NCBI GenBank assembly: GCA_964012715.1
Contig: CAXGUG010000004.1
Location: 1 to 64,000, forward strand
Source: UBA1479 sp964012715
GTDB lineage: Bacteria > Pseudomonadota > Alphaproteobacteria > Rhodospirillales > Casp-alpha2
DNA: 64,000 bases
Direction of reading: 5' to 3'
Made by a program: the position numbers and the translations under genes. How positions within the stretch are numbered: the stretch's first letter is position 1; each line of letters opens with the position of its first letter. The notes beneath the pieces are model-generated. The model searched no databases and had not been told where the DNA came from. It was given only the letters and a program-made list of their open reading frames with translations. Shown piece after piece: positions 1 to 7,481 of the stretch.

Positions 1-854
1 ATTTCGTCAGCACTTTCCCGCAGACCCGCCGTATCGGCAACGATCACCGGCACCCCGCCCAAGTCCAGATGCACCTCGATCACGTCCCGCGTCGTGCCAG
101 CCGTCTCGGATACGATCGCCGCGTCACGGCCAGCCAGCAGGTTCAAAAGCGTCGATTTTCCGGCATTGGGGCGGCCCAACAGGGCGAGATGCACCCCCTG
201 GCGCAACCGTTCCCCCCGACGCCCATCATTCAAATGGGCCGAAATTTCGTCGCGAAGGCCCGCCAGCGCATCCCACGCCGCAGCGTCTATATCTTCCGGC
301 AGGTCTTCGTCCGAGAAATCGATCCCAGCCTCGACATGCGCCACGGCGGCAATCAGCCTTCTGCGCCAATCTTCGTAAAGTTTCCCAAGTGATCCCGCCG
401 CCTGTTCCAGAGCCTGGCGCCGTTGTTCCGACGTCTCCGCCGCGACCAGATCACCGATGGCTTCCGCCTGCGTCAGGTCCATGCGGCCATTGATGAAGGC
501 GCGCCGGGTAAACTCCCCCGCCTCGGCCGGACGCAGGCCGTCGATCCGCCCCAAAGCCGCTAAAACGCCTTCAACCACTGCCGGGCCCCCATGGACATGC
601 AGCTCGCAGACATCCTCGCCGGTAAAGCTTCCGGGGCCGGAAAACAGCAAAGCCAGGGCGTGGTCCAAAACTTCGCCGCTTTGCGGATCGACCAGCTTTC
701 GCACGCTGGCGACCCGCGCTTGGGGCAAGTCAACGCCCGGCGTCAGCGCTGCCAACGCCTGCACTGCCGCCGGGCCCGACACCCGAACAACCGCCACGCC
801 TGCGCGCGCGCCGCCACTTGCCAGGGCGAAGATCGTCTCGTCCGTCACCGACAT
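1..854 (-). CDS. mnmE: tRNA uridine-5-carboxymethylaminomethyl(34) synthesis GTPase MnmE, C-terminus cut by window edge
   Basis: MnmE works with MnmG to modify the wobble uridine of some tRNAs in the cytoplasm. About 284 residues are visible of a family length near 450. The N-terminal formyl-tetrahydrofolate-binding domain begins MSVTDETIFALASGG and contains FSGPGSFTGEDVCELHVHGG. The G domain has its P-loop GRPNAGKS at residues 227-234, then SETAGTTRDV and DTAGLRES, where the window ends. The helical C-terminal part and its terminal CIGK motif lie outside. The ATG at 854 follows an AGGGA-type ribosome site. It lies 46 bases downstream of the ferredoxin-like gene on the same strand, so the three genes may be co-transcribed. 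In related genomes mnmG, rsmG and parAB follow mnmE near the origin; that is expectation, not seen here. Confidence 0.97.
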   Translation of the reverse strand, partial: MSVTDETIFALASGGARAGVAVVRVSGPAAVQALAALTPGVDLPQARVASVRKLVDPQSGEVLDHALALLFSGPGSFTGEDVCELHVHGGPAVVEGVLAALGRIDGLRPAEAGEFTRRAFINGRMDLTQAEAIGDLVAAETSEQRRQALEQAAGSLGKLYEDWRRRLIAAVAHVEAGIDFSDEDLPEDIDAAAWDALAGLRDEISAHLNDGRRGERLRQGVHLALLGRPNAGKSTLLNLLAGRDAAIVSETAGTTRDVIEVHLDLGGVPVIVADTAGLRESADE

Positions 855-900
855 GTCGTCCCTAATCGCAGCCGAACCGCTGGATCGGCGGCCTGCCTAG

Positions 901-1290
901 CTATTTCTTCTTTTCCGGATCGTCACCGGGGCGCAGCATCAGGTCGGAGACCCGGCCACCGTCCCGGACATGGGTCTCGAGCACCCGGTCAATGTCTTCC
1001 CGGCTGTCGCAGTGATACCAAACACCTTCCGGGTAAATGACCAAAGTCGGGCCCAACTCACAGCGATCCAGACAACCGGCGGAATTGATCCGCACGTTCT
1101 TCAGGCCCAATTCCTTGGCCCGGGCCTTCATGTAATCGCGCAGTTTGACCGACCCCTTGGTCGTGCAGCAGCCGCGCGGATGCCCGCAGGGGCGTTCATT
1201 GGTGCAAACGAATACATGCCGCTCGAAAAACAGCGGAGGGTCGTTTTCTGTCTGTTCAGGATTGACGGCGTTGTCTTGGCCCGTGGTCAC
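901..1290 (-). CDS. Thioredoxin-like [2Fe-2S] ferredoxin
   Basis: This 129-residue protein matches the thioredoxin-fold [2Fe-2S] ferredoxin family (COG3411 type). The cluster ligands fit the family spacing exactly: C29-X12-C42 in the first half (within CTNERPCGHPRGCC) and C73-X3-C77 (AGCLDRCELGP). The family binds one [2Fe-2S] cluster; the electron partner is unknown. The first 20 residues are polar and probably disordered. The start is GTG at 1290, overlapping the TGA of the DUF6489 gene in a GTGA, which indicates translational coupling. The position ahead of mnmE suggests one transcript but does not establish a shared role. Confidence 0.88.
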   Translation of the reverse strand: MTTGQDNAVNPEQTENDPPLFFERHVFVCTNERPCGHPRGCCTTKGSVKLRDYMKARAKELGLKNVRINSAGCLDRCELGPTLVIYPEGVWYHCDSREDIDRVLETHVRDGGRVSDLMLRPGDDPEKKK

Positions 1291-1565
1291 TTGGTCTCGT
1301 CCTTCTTGGTCGTTGCGGCCTGGCTGTCATCGCCCGCCATGGCCGACATCTGGTTCCAGAACATCTTCTGCAGTTGCTCGAACCCTTGGACACCCGCCGG
1401 AAACCACGTGTTGAACATGGTTTCGGGGTCGAGCGCCGCCAGGTTGGCCCGCATCCGTTCCTCCAGATCCTTCATCAAGGCGTCCTGCATGGGTTTCACA
1501 TCCGGCAAGCCCAGAAACTTCCGCGCCTCTTCCGGCGTGCAATCGACATCCACCGTAATCTTCAT
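1287..1565 (-). CDS. DUF6489 family small protein
   Basis: A small cytoplasmic protein of 92 residues starting MKITVDVDCTPEEARKFLGL. It resembles the uncharacterised alphaproteobacterial DUF6489 family, whose conserved part is the opening PEEARxFLGLPDV segment followed by amphipathic helices. No catalytic motif is visible. An upstream in-frame ATG exists at 1628, but I chose 1565 because AGGAAAGG lies just before it and family members start with this MK(I/V)TV segment. It is first in a probable unit with the ferredoxin-like gene (GTGA overlap) and mnmE. The C-terminal tail (QAATTKKDETK) is charged and probably disordered. Function unknown. Confidence 0.75.
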   Translation of the reverse strand: MKITVDVDCTPEEARKFLGLPDVKPMQDALMKDLEERMRANLAALDPETMFNTWFPAGVQGFEQLQKMFWNQMSAMAGDDSQAATTKKDETK

Positions 1566-1720
1566 ATCAGGCACCTTTCCTATCGCGGCCGCCGGGCGGA
1601 TCATCCCCGCCATTCTTTGCATCGGCAATTAACTGCTTGTATGCAGGACCAGAAACCCCAACGTAGCCAGGACAGGTGGTCGTGGCAATCGGCCATGAAC
1701 CAGGACCGGGTGGAGAGACA

Positions 1721-3763
1721 ATGACAGCCAACCTCCTTTCCAAGGAAACCAGCCCCTATCTGCTCCAGCACAAGGATAATCCCGTGCATTGGCGGCCCTG
1801 GGGTCCCGAGGCCTTGGCTGAAGCCCGCGCCACCAACAAACCGATCCTTCTGTCCGTCGGATACGCCGCTTGTCACTGGTGCCATGTGATGGCCCATGAA
1901 AGCTTCGAACATCCCGAGATTGCGGGCCTGATGAATGCTCATTTCGTCAATATCAAGGTCGACCGCGAGGAACGCCCCGACATCGACAACATCTATCAAA
2001 CCGCGCTGGCGATGATGGGTGAGCACGGCGGCTGGCCCCTAACCATGTTCCTGACCCCCGATCTGGAACCATTCTGGGGCGGCACCTACTTCCCCCCCGC
2101 CCCCCGCTATGGACGGCCCAGCTTCCCCCAGGTTCTGCACAGCCTGGCCCAGACCTATGAGAACGAGCCGGAAAAGATCGCCGAAAACGCCAAGCGGATG
2201 CGCGACGCCCTTTCGAACTTGGCCACGCCCAAGGGCGGCGGAACGGTCACCGAACAAGGGCTGGATGCCGCCGCCACCCAAATGCTGCGATTCGTCGACC
2301 CTGTCCATGGCGGCACCCAAGGTGCGCCCAAGTTCCCCCAACCCAATTTCTTCCAGGCCCTATGGCGCGCCCATATCCGCACCGGAAACAGCCAGTACCG
2401 CGACGCCGTCACCGGCACCTTGGCCAATATCTGCCAGGGCGGGATTTATGACCACCTGGGTGGGGGTTTCGCCCGCTATTCGGTCGATGACCACTGGCTG
2501 GTGCCCCATTTCGAAAAAATGCTTTACGACAACGCCCTGTTGATCGAGCTGATGACCGAAGTCTGGCCCCGCCTGCCGGACGGCCCCCGCGCCGATCTGT
2601 TCCGCCAACGCACGGCCGAAACCGTCGCCTGGATGATGGCCGATATGCGCTCGTCCGACGACCACGCCGCCCCCTTTGCCTTCGTTTCCGCCTATGACGC
2701 GGATTCCGAGGGTGTCGAAGGCAAGTATTACGTTTGGTCCGCAGAGGAAATCGATACCTTGTTGGGCGAAGACGCCCCGGTCTTCAAACTGGCCTATGAC
2801 GTCGCTCCCGGCGGAAACTGGGAGGGTCATACGATCCTCAACCGGTCCGCCGATCCCGATTTCGGCGACCCCGCCCGCGAGGCCGTATTGGAAAACTGCC
2901 GCGACATCCTGCTGCCACATCGGGCCAAACGCATCCCGCCCATGCGCGACGACAAGGTCCTGGCCGATTGGAACGGCATGGCGATCGCCGCCCTGGCCAA
3001 GGCCGCAGCCGTGTTCGAACAACCCGAATGGATGGCGACCGCTGCCGAGGTCTTTGATTTCGTGCTTGGCAACCTGACCGACGGTGATCGCCTGCACCAC
3101 ACTTGGTGCGCTGGCCGGGCCGCCCACCCCGGTGTGTTGGAGGATTACGCCAACCTGTCCCGCGCCGCCTTGGCCCTGCATCAGGCGACCGACGACGAAG
3201 CATACCTCAGCCGGGCCAAATCCCTGGTCGACGTCCTGAACCAGCATTTCTGGGACGACGCCAACGGCGGGTATTTCATGGCCGCCGACGACACGCCGGA
3301 CCTGCTGACCCGCTCCAAACCAGTCCATGACAACGCCGTTCCCGGCGGCAATGGGACAATGGTCGAAGTTTTGGCCCGGCTGTTCCACGTTACCGGCGAA
3401 ACGACCTACCGCGACCGCGCCGACGCCTTGCTCAAAGCCTTGGCCCCGGAAGACGATGTCTACCTCGCCCATCAGCCGACCTTCATGACCGGTTTCGAAA
3501 TCCTGGAAAACGCCGTCCAGGTCACCATCGCCGGATCCGACGCTACCGCCGCCGACCTGGCCGCCGCCGCTTTGGCCAGCGGTCATCCCCGTCTTGTTCT
3601 GATCCGCACGGCGGATGGCGCGGACCTGCCTCCCGCCCATCCTGCGTCCGGCAAAGGCGTGGTCGATGGCAAAGCCGCTGCCTATGTCTGCGTCGGACAA
3701 ACCTGCTCCCTGCCCCTGACCGATCCCGCGACCTTGAAGGCGACACTGACCGAGCACGCATGA
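1721..3763 (+). CDS. Thioredoxin domain-containing protein (DUF255, YyaL/SSP411 family)
   Basis: A 680-residue protein with the layout of the YyaL/SSP411 (spermatogenesis-associated protein 20) family. The N-terminal thioredoxin-like domain (about residues 1-165) carries the CHWC motif at 51-54 within GYAACHWCHVMAHESFE. The rest is an alpha/alpha six-hairpin glycosidase-like region with LVPHFEKMLYDNALL and KVLADWNGMAIAALAKA. The biochemical role of the family is unsettled. I start at ATG 1721, 15 codons inside the open frame, because GGAGAG precedes it and the family begins (N)LLxxETSPYLLQH. The gene overlaps the next by ATGA. It faces away from the DUF6489 gene, with a 155-base gap that should hold both promoters. 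Confidence 0.92.
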   Translation: MTANLLSKETSPYLLQHKDNPVHWRPWGPEALAEARATNKPILLSVGYAACHWCHVMAHESFEHPEIAGLMNAHFVNIKVDREERPDIDNIYQTALAMMGEHGGWPLTMFLTPDLEPFWGGTYFPPAPRYGRPSFPQVLHSLAQTYENEPEKIAENAKRMRDALSNLATPKGGGTVTEQGLDAAATQMLRFVDPVHGGTQGAPKFPQPNFFQALWRAHIRTGNSQYRDAVTGTLANICQGGIYDHLGGGFARYSVDDHWLVPHFEKMLYDNALLIELMTEVWPRLPDGPRADLFRQRTAETVAWMMADMRSSDDHAAPFAFVSAYDADSEGVEGKYYVWSAEEIDTLLGEDAPVFKLAYDVAPGGNWEGHTILNRSADPDFGDPAREAVLENCRDILLPHRAKRIPPMRDDKVLADWNGMAIAALAKAAAVFEQPEWMATAAEVFDFVLGNLTDGDRLHHTWCAGRAAHPGVLEDYANLSRAALALHQATDDEAYLSRAKSLVDVLNQHFWDDANGGYFMAADDTPDLLTRSKPVHDNAVPGGNGTMVEVLARLFHVTGETTYRDRADALLKALAPEDDVYLAHQPTFMTGFEILENAVQVTIAGSDATAADLAAAALASGHPRLVLIRTADGADLPPAHPASGKGVVDGKAAAYVCVGQTCSLPLTDPATLKATLTEHA

Positions 3764-4233
3764 CGAGCGATTTCTATACCTCCATGAACTCTCCTGTCGG
3801 GCCGTTGACCCTGTTTGCCGATGCGGAAAACCTGATCGTCCTGGAATGGGGCCGCGCACCATCGTCAAATTCGTCGCCTTTGCTAAACGAAGCGACCCGC
3901 CAATTGACCGCCTATTTCGATGGTCACCTGACCGAATTCGATCTGCCTTTGAAACCGGCCGGCAGCGACTTCCAACACCGTGTTTGGCTAGGAATGCAGG
4001 CCATTCCCTATGGCGTCACGGAAACCTATGGCGAACTGGCGGCACGGATCGGGGCGGACCCGAGAACATCCGCCCGCGCGGTCGGTCGCGCCTGCGGCGC
4101 CAATCCCCTACCGATTCTCATTCCCTGCCACCGGGTGACCGGAGCAAACGGTAGACTGACCGGTTATTCCGCGGGCGAAGGTATAGAAACCAAACAAGCC
4201 TTGCTGCAGCTGGAAGGTGCGGCCCTGATTTAA
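3760..4233 (+). CDS. ogt: Methylated-DNA--[protein]-cysteine S-methyltransferase
   Basis: This suicide repair protein of 157 residues takes the alkyl group from O6-alkylguanine (and O4-alkylthymine) onto its own cysteine. The active site IPCHRV is present with the acceptor C123. The preceding helix-turn-helix segment (RAVGRACGANPLPI) flips the damaged base. The N-terminal half is the short ribonuclease-like domain of stand-alone Ogt enzymes, with no Ada regulatory domain. Translation starts at ATG 3760, overlapping the TGA of the upstream gene by four bases, so the two are probably co-expressed. No Ada-type operator was recognised. The ogt symbol reflects family and length; Ogt and Adat-like enzymes are hard to separate by eye. 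Confidence 0.93.
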   Translation: MTSDFYTSMNSPVGPLTLFADAENLIVLEWGRAPSSNSSPLLNEATRQLTAYFDGHLTEFDLPLKPAGSDFQHRVWLGMQAIPYGVTETYGELAARIGADPRTSARAVGRACGANPLPILIPCHRVTGANGRLTGYSAGEGIETKQALLQLEGAALI

Positions 4234-4350
4234 AGGGCCACGTTCAACAAGCTTGCCGGACCGCCTTTCGGTGACCAAGATACCCTCACCCAACCGATAA
4301 CAACCGGCCTGTCAAAAAAGTGCCGGTCCCATCCAACAGGAGGATATTTC

Positions 4351-5325
4351 ATGGCCAAGGCCATCCGTATCTATGAAAACGGCGGACCTGAGGTTCTAAC
4401 CTACGAAGACGTCGACGTCGGCGATCCCGCAGCTGGTGAGATCAAAATTCGCCAGACCGCCTGCGGTCTGAACTTCATCGACATCTATGTCCGCACCGGC
4501 CTGTATCCCAGCGAAAGCATGCCCGACATCATCGGCATGGAAGCCGCCGGGGTCGTCGAAGCCGTCGGCGACGGCGTGACCGACAAAAAGGTCGGCGACC
4601 GGGTCGCTTATCCGATGCTCAAGGGCGCCTATACCCAGGCCCGCTGCATCCCGGCGTGGAAAGCGGTGAAACTGCCCGATGCGATCGACGACCAGACCGC
4701 CGCCGGCATGATGCTCAAGGGCATGACCGCCCATTACCTGCTGCATCGGACCTATCCGGTAAAGCCGGGCGATGCGGTCCTGGTTTATGCCGCCGCCGGT
4801 GGCGTCGGCCAGATCCTGTGCCAATGGGGCAAAGCCCTGGGTGCGACCGTGATCGGCTGCGTCGGTTCCGAGGAAAAGGCGGAAATCGCCAAGATCGCCG
4901 GGGCCGCCCATACCATCAACTACTCCAAGGAAGACATCGCCAAGATGGCCCGTGAATACACGGGCGGCGAGGGCGTCGCCGCGGCTTACGACAGCATCGG
5001 CAAGGCGACCTTCATGGCGTCCCTGGATTCCCTGCGCCCGTTCGGCGTGCTGGCGACCTATGGCAATGCGTCCGGCCCGGTCGATCCGTTCAGCCCGGCC
5101 ATCCTAGGGCCGAAGGGATCGGTCTATGTCACCCGCCCGACCCTGGCGACCCATACCCGGAACCCGGAAATCCTAGCCGAAGGGGCCAATGCCCTGATCG
5201 ACGCCGTGGTCTCCGGCAAGGTCAAGATCAACATCAACCAGACCTATCCCCTGTCCGATGTGGCGCGTGCCCACGAGGACCTGGAATCCCGGAAAACAAC
5301 CGGCTCGACGGTTCTTATTCCGTAA
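4351..5325 (+). CDS. NADPH:quinone oxidoreductase (zeta-crystallin/QOR family)
   Basis: A 324-residue medium-chain dehydrogenase/reductase without zinc-ligand motifs, matching the QOR (zeta-crystallin) group that reduces quinones with NADPH. The GroES-like N-terminal half has QTACGLNFIDIYVRTGLY, and the Rossmann half has the nucleotide-binding YAAAGGVGQILCQWGKALGA. The end DLESRKTTGSTVLIP is typical of the family. A strong AGGAGGA site lies just before ATG 4351. The 117-base gap after ogt suggests its own promoter; a 6-bp inverted repeat (ACCGGC 4303-4308 / GCCGGT 4322-4327) sits there. Transcription should stop at the hairpin at 5357-5388. The exact substrate cannot be read from sequence. 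Confidence 0.9.
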   Translation: MAKAIRIYENGGPEVLTYEDVDVGDPAAGEIKIRQTACGLNFIDIYVRTGLYPSESMPDIIGMEAAGVVEAVGDGVTDKKVGDRVAYPMLKGAYTQARCIPAWKAVKLPDAIDDQTAAGMMLKGMTAHYLLHRTYPVKPGDAVLVYAAAGGVGQILCQWGKALGATVIGCVGSEEKAEIAKIAGAAHTINYSKEDIAKMAREYTGGEGVAAAYDSIGKATFMASLDSLRPFGVLATYGNASGPVDPFSPAILGPKGSVYVTRPTLATHTRNPEILAEGANALIDAVVSGKVKININQTYPLSDVARAHEDLESRKTTGSTVLIP

Positions 5326-5356
5326 AGCGTCTTTACGATTTAATCGCAAAGAAAAG

Positions 5357-5388
5357 CCCCGGTGGAGTGATCCACCGGGGTTTCTTTT
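5357..5388. terminator. Bidirectional intrinsic terminator between qor and rho
   Basis: A perfect 10-bp stem (CCCCGGTGGA 5357-5366, TCCACCGGGG 5371-5380) closes a GTGA loop of the stable GNRA class. On the plus strand it is followed by TTTCTTTT. On the minus strand the stem is followed by CTTTTCTTT (complement of 5348-5356), so it can end both converging transcripts, qor and rho. Confidence 0.9.
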
Positions 5389-5414
5389 GTCGAATATCGA
5401 TCGTCCGAAGAAAC

Positions 5415-6671
5415 TTAGCTGTTCATGGATTCGAAGAAATCGTTGTTGGTCTTCGAATGCTTCAGCTTGTCCAACAGGAACTCCATGGCGTCGGTCACGC
5501 CCATCGGCATCAGGATCCGGCGCAGCACCCACATCTTGGACAAGGTGCCCGGATCGACCAGCAGTTCTTCCTTGCGGGTGCCGGACTTCGTGATGTCGAT
5601 CGCCGGCCAGGTCCGCTTGTCGGACAGCTTGCGGTCGAGGATGATTTCCGAGTTACCGGTGCCCTTGAATTCTTCGAAGATGACTTCGTCCATGCGCGAT
5701 CCGGTATCGATCAGCGCCGTGGCGATAATGGTCAGCGAGCCGCCTTCTTCGATGTTACGCGCCGCACCGAAGAACCGCTTCGGGCGCTGCAGGGCGTTAG
5801 CATCGACACCACCGGTCAGAACCTTGCCCGACGACGGCACCACGGTGTTATAGGCGCGGGCCAGACGGGTGATGGAATCCAGCAGGATGACCACGTCCTT
5901 TTTGTGCTCGACCAGGCGCTTGGCCTTTTCGATCACCATTTCGGTGACCTGGACGTGACGGGTCGCCGGTTCGTCAAAGGTCGAGGAAATGACCTCGCCC
6001 TTAACCGAGCGGTCCATGTCGGTCACTTCTTCCGGCCGTTCGTCGATCAGCAGGACGATCAGATAGCATTCAGGGTGATTTTCCGCGATCGAATGCGCGA
6101 TGTTCTGCAGCATCACCGTCTTACCGGTGCGCGGCGGGGCGACGATCAGGGCGCGCTGACCCTTACCGATCGGGCAGATCAGATCGACCACCCGGGACGT
6201 CGGGTCCTTATGGGTCGGGTCGGAGATTTCCATCATCAGCCGCTCGTTGGGATACAGCGGCGTCAGGTTGTCGAAGTTGATGCGATGGCGAACCGCCTGC
6301 GGGTCGCCGAAATTGATCTGGTTGACCTTCAACAGGGCGAAATAGCGCTCGCCTTCCTTGGGTGCTCGAATTTCGCCTTCGACCGTATCACCGGTGCGCA
6401 GGCCGAAGCGGCGGACCTGCGACGGCGAGACGTAGATATCGTCCGGGCCCGGCAGATAGTTCGCTTCCGGCGAGCGCAGAAAGCCGAAGCCGTCCTGCAG
6501 CACTTCCAAGACGCCGTCCCCATAGATCGCGACGTCGTTGTCAGCCAGCGTCTTGAGGATCGCGAACATCATGTCCTGCTTGCGCAGAGAACTCGCGTTC
6601 TCGATCTCCAGCTCCTCGGCATAGGCCAACAGGTCAGCGGGGGATTTTTCTTTCAGTTCCTTAAGGTTCAT
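5415..6671 (-). CDS. rho: Transcription termination factor Rho
   Basis: Rho is the hexameric RNA helicase that ends transcription at factor-dependent sites. The 418-residue protein has the usual parts: an N-terminal helical Rho_N segment (about 1-45), a cold-shock RNA-binding domain with DGFGFLRS and NYLPGPDDIYVSPSQ (about 50-125), and a RecA-like ATPase with Walker A APPRTGKT at 178-185 and the Walker B stretch DVVILLDSITRLARAYN. Length matches the family (about 420). It is transcribed toward the terminator at 5357-5388. A promoter-like pair at 6943-6971 would give a leader of about 265 bases. In many bacteria rho controls its own leader; here that is inference. Confidence 0.98.
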   Translation of the reverse strand: MNLKELKEKSPADLLAYAEELEIENASSLRKQDMMFAILKTLADNDVAIYGDGVLEVLQDGFGFLRSPEANYLPGPDDIYVSPSQVRRFGLRTGDTVEGEIRAPKEGERYFALLKVNQINFGDPQAVRHRINFDNLTPLYPNERLMMEISDPTHKDPTSRVVDLICPIGKGQRALIVAPPRTGKTVMLQNIAHSIAENHPECYLIVLLIDERPEEVTDMDRSVKGEVISSTFDEPATRHVQVTEMVIEKAKRLVEHKKDVVILLDSITRLARAYNTVVPSSGKVLTGGVDANALQRPKRFFGAARNIEEGGSLTIIATALIDTGSRMDEVIFEEFKGTGNSEIILDRKLSDKRTWPAIDITKSGTRKEELLVDPGTLSKMWVLRRILMPMGVTDAMEFLLDKLKHSKTNNDFFESMNS

Positions 6672-6942
6672 TTTGGGCCTGATCGGTCAATGAAATGGAG
6701 GGGAATTAAGGGGAAACTTGATTGCCGTTCGAACGGTACGTTCTGATTACGGCTTTCGTCGGGCCTGCTTGGCGTCGGCTCGATACCGTTGGCATAAACC
6801 GCGGGGAACCGGTGCAAGACATCGGGCTGCTGATTTTCGGACAGGCCAGGACCGGCTTCGTCTATCGAATTCTGATTGGGCTGGGCCTTTTGTAACCGGA
6901 CCCGAAGGTTGGCGGGATGCCGTCCGTATCGGCACAACGCGA
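6672..6942 (-). other. Long untranslated leader region of rho
   Basis: No convincing gene lies between rho and hemJ (6672-7025); short open frames here lack ribosome sites and family resemblance. The part next to rho would be the transcript leader if the promoter at 6943-6971 is used. It contains one perfect 12-bp palindrome, CCGTTCGAACGG at 6725-6736. A long leader is consistent with Rho-dependent autoattenuation known for rho in E. coli, but no rut site can be proven by eye. Confidence 0.45.
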
Positions 6943-6971
6943 TGATTAACGAAACCGGAAAATCAAGTCAA
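6943..6971 (-). promoter_or_regulatory. Candidate sigma70-type promoter of rho
   Basis: Read on the minus strand, TTGACT (6971-6966) is separated by 17 bases from TAATCA (6948-6943). The -35 fits TTGACA at five of six positions; the -10 is weak. It lies in a locally AT-rich stretch upstream of rho, with the predicted start near 6936. Confidence 0.45.
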
Positions 6972-7025
6972 TTGAACTTTTTGTTCCAAATCGTTCATGC
7001 GTGAGATGACAGGATATTCGAGATC

Positions 7026-7469
7026 CTACGGCTTCACCACCACCATGATCACGATCACGATCATCAGCACCGTCGGAACCTCGTTCATGAACCGATAAAA
7101 CCGCGCCGGCCGCTTGTTCCGGTCCTCGGCGAATTCGCGACGCCACCGGGCCAGAAACATATGTTGGATGATCATCCCAACGATCGACGCGACCTTGATC
7201 GGAAACCAGATCGTATCCCAGATCGCCGGCCCGGCCGCTTGCATCAGCAGCAGCCCAAAGATGATCGACGAGACCATCGCCGGATTCATGATCGCGCGCA
7301 GCAACCGCCGCTCCATGATTTTGAAGGTCTCGGACTTGTCCGACCCCTGCAAGGCATCGGCGTGATAAACGTACAGCCGCGGCAAGTAGAGCATCCCCGC
7401 CATCCAGGCGATCACGCTGATAATGTGCAATGCCTTCACCCAGGCATAGGCTTCCGCCGAAAACTCCAT
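7026..7469 (-). CDS. hemJ: Protoporphyrinogen IX oxidase HemJ
   Basis: HemJ is the membrane enzyme that oxidises protoporphyrinogen IX to protoporphyrin IX in bacteria lacking HemG or HemY. The 147-residue protein has four hydrophobic segments and the conserved opening WVKALHIISVIAWMAGMLYLPRLYVYH, with H15 and the LPRL turn typical of HemJ, followed later by WFPIKVASIVGMIIQH. The start at 7469 has GGAGGCGAGGGG immediately before it. It lies 12 bases after hemH on the same strand, downstream of hemE, forming a late-haem cluster (decarboxylase, ferrochelatase, oxidase). Its oxidation step comes between those of HemE and HemH in the pathway. Confidence 0.93.
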   Translation of the reverse strand: MEFSAEAYAWVKALHIISVIAWMAGMLYLPRLYVYHADALQGSDKSETFKIMERRLLRAIMNPAMVSSIIFGLLLMQAAGPAIWDTIWFPIKVASIVGMIIQHMFLARWRREFAEDRNKRPARFYRFMNEVPTVLMIVIVIMVVVKP

Positions 7470-7481
7470 CCCCTCGCCTCC

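Noticed and set aside
2360..3868. About 500-codon open frame opposite the thioredoxin/six-hairpin gene
   Set aside because: Antisense by-product of codon bias; composition (Gly-, Gln- and Asp-rich) is typical of such shadows and the plus-strand protein is clearly conserved.
4303..4327. 6-bp inverted repeat before qor as an ogt terminator
   Set aside because: The stem is short, the loop is 13 bases and the T-run is missing; A-run lies inside the loop.
6668..6945. Small open frames in the rho leader
   Set aside because: Overlap each other on both strands, lack ribosome sites and have shadow-like composition.
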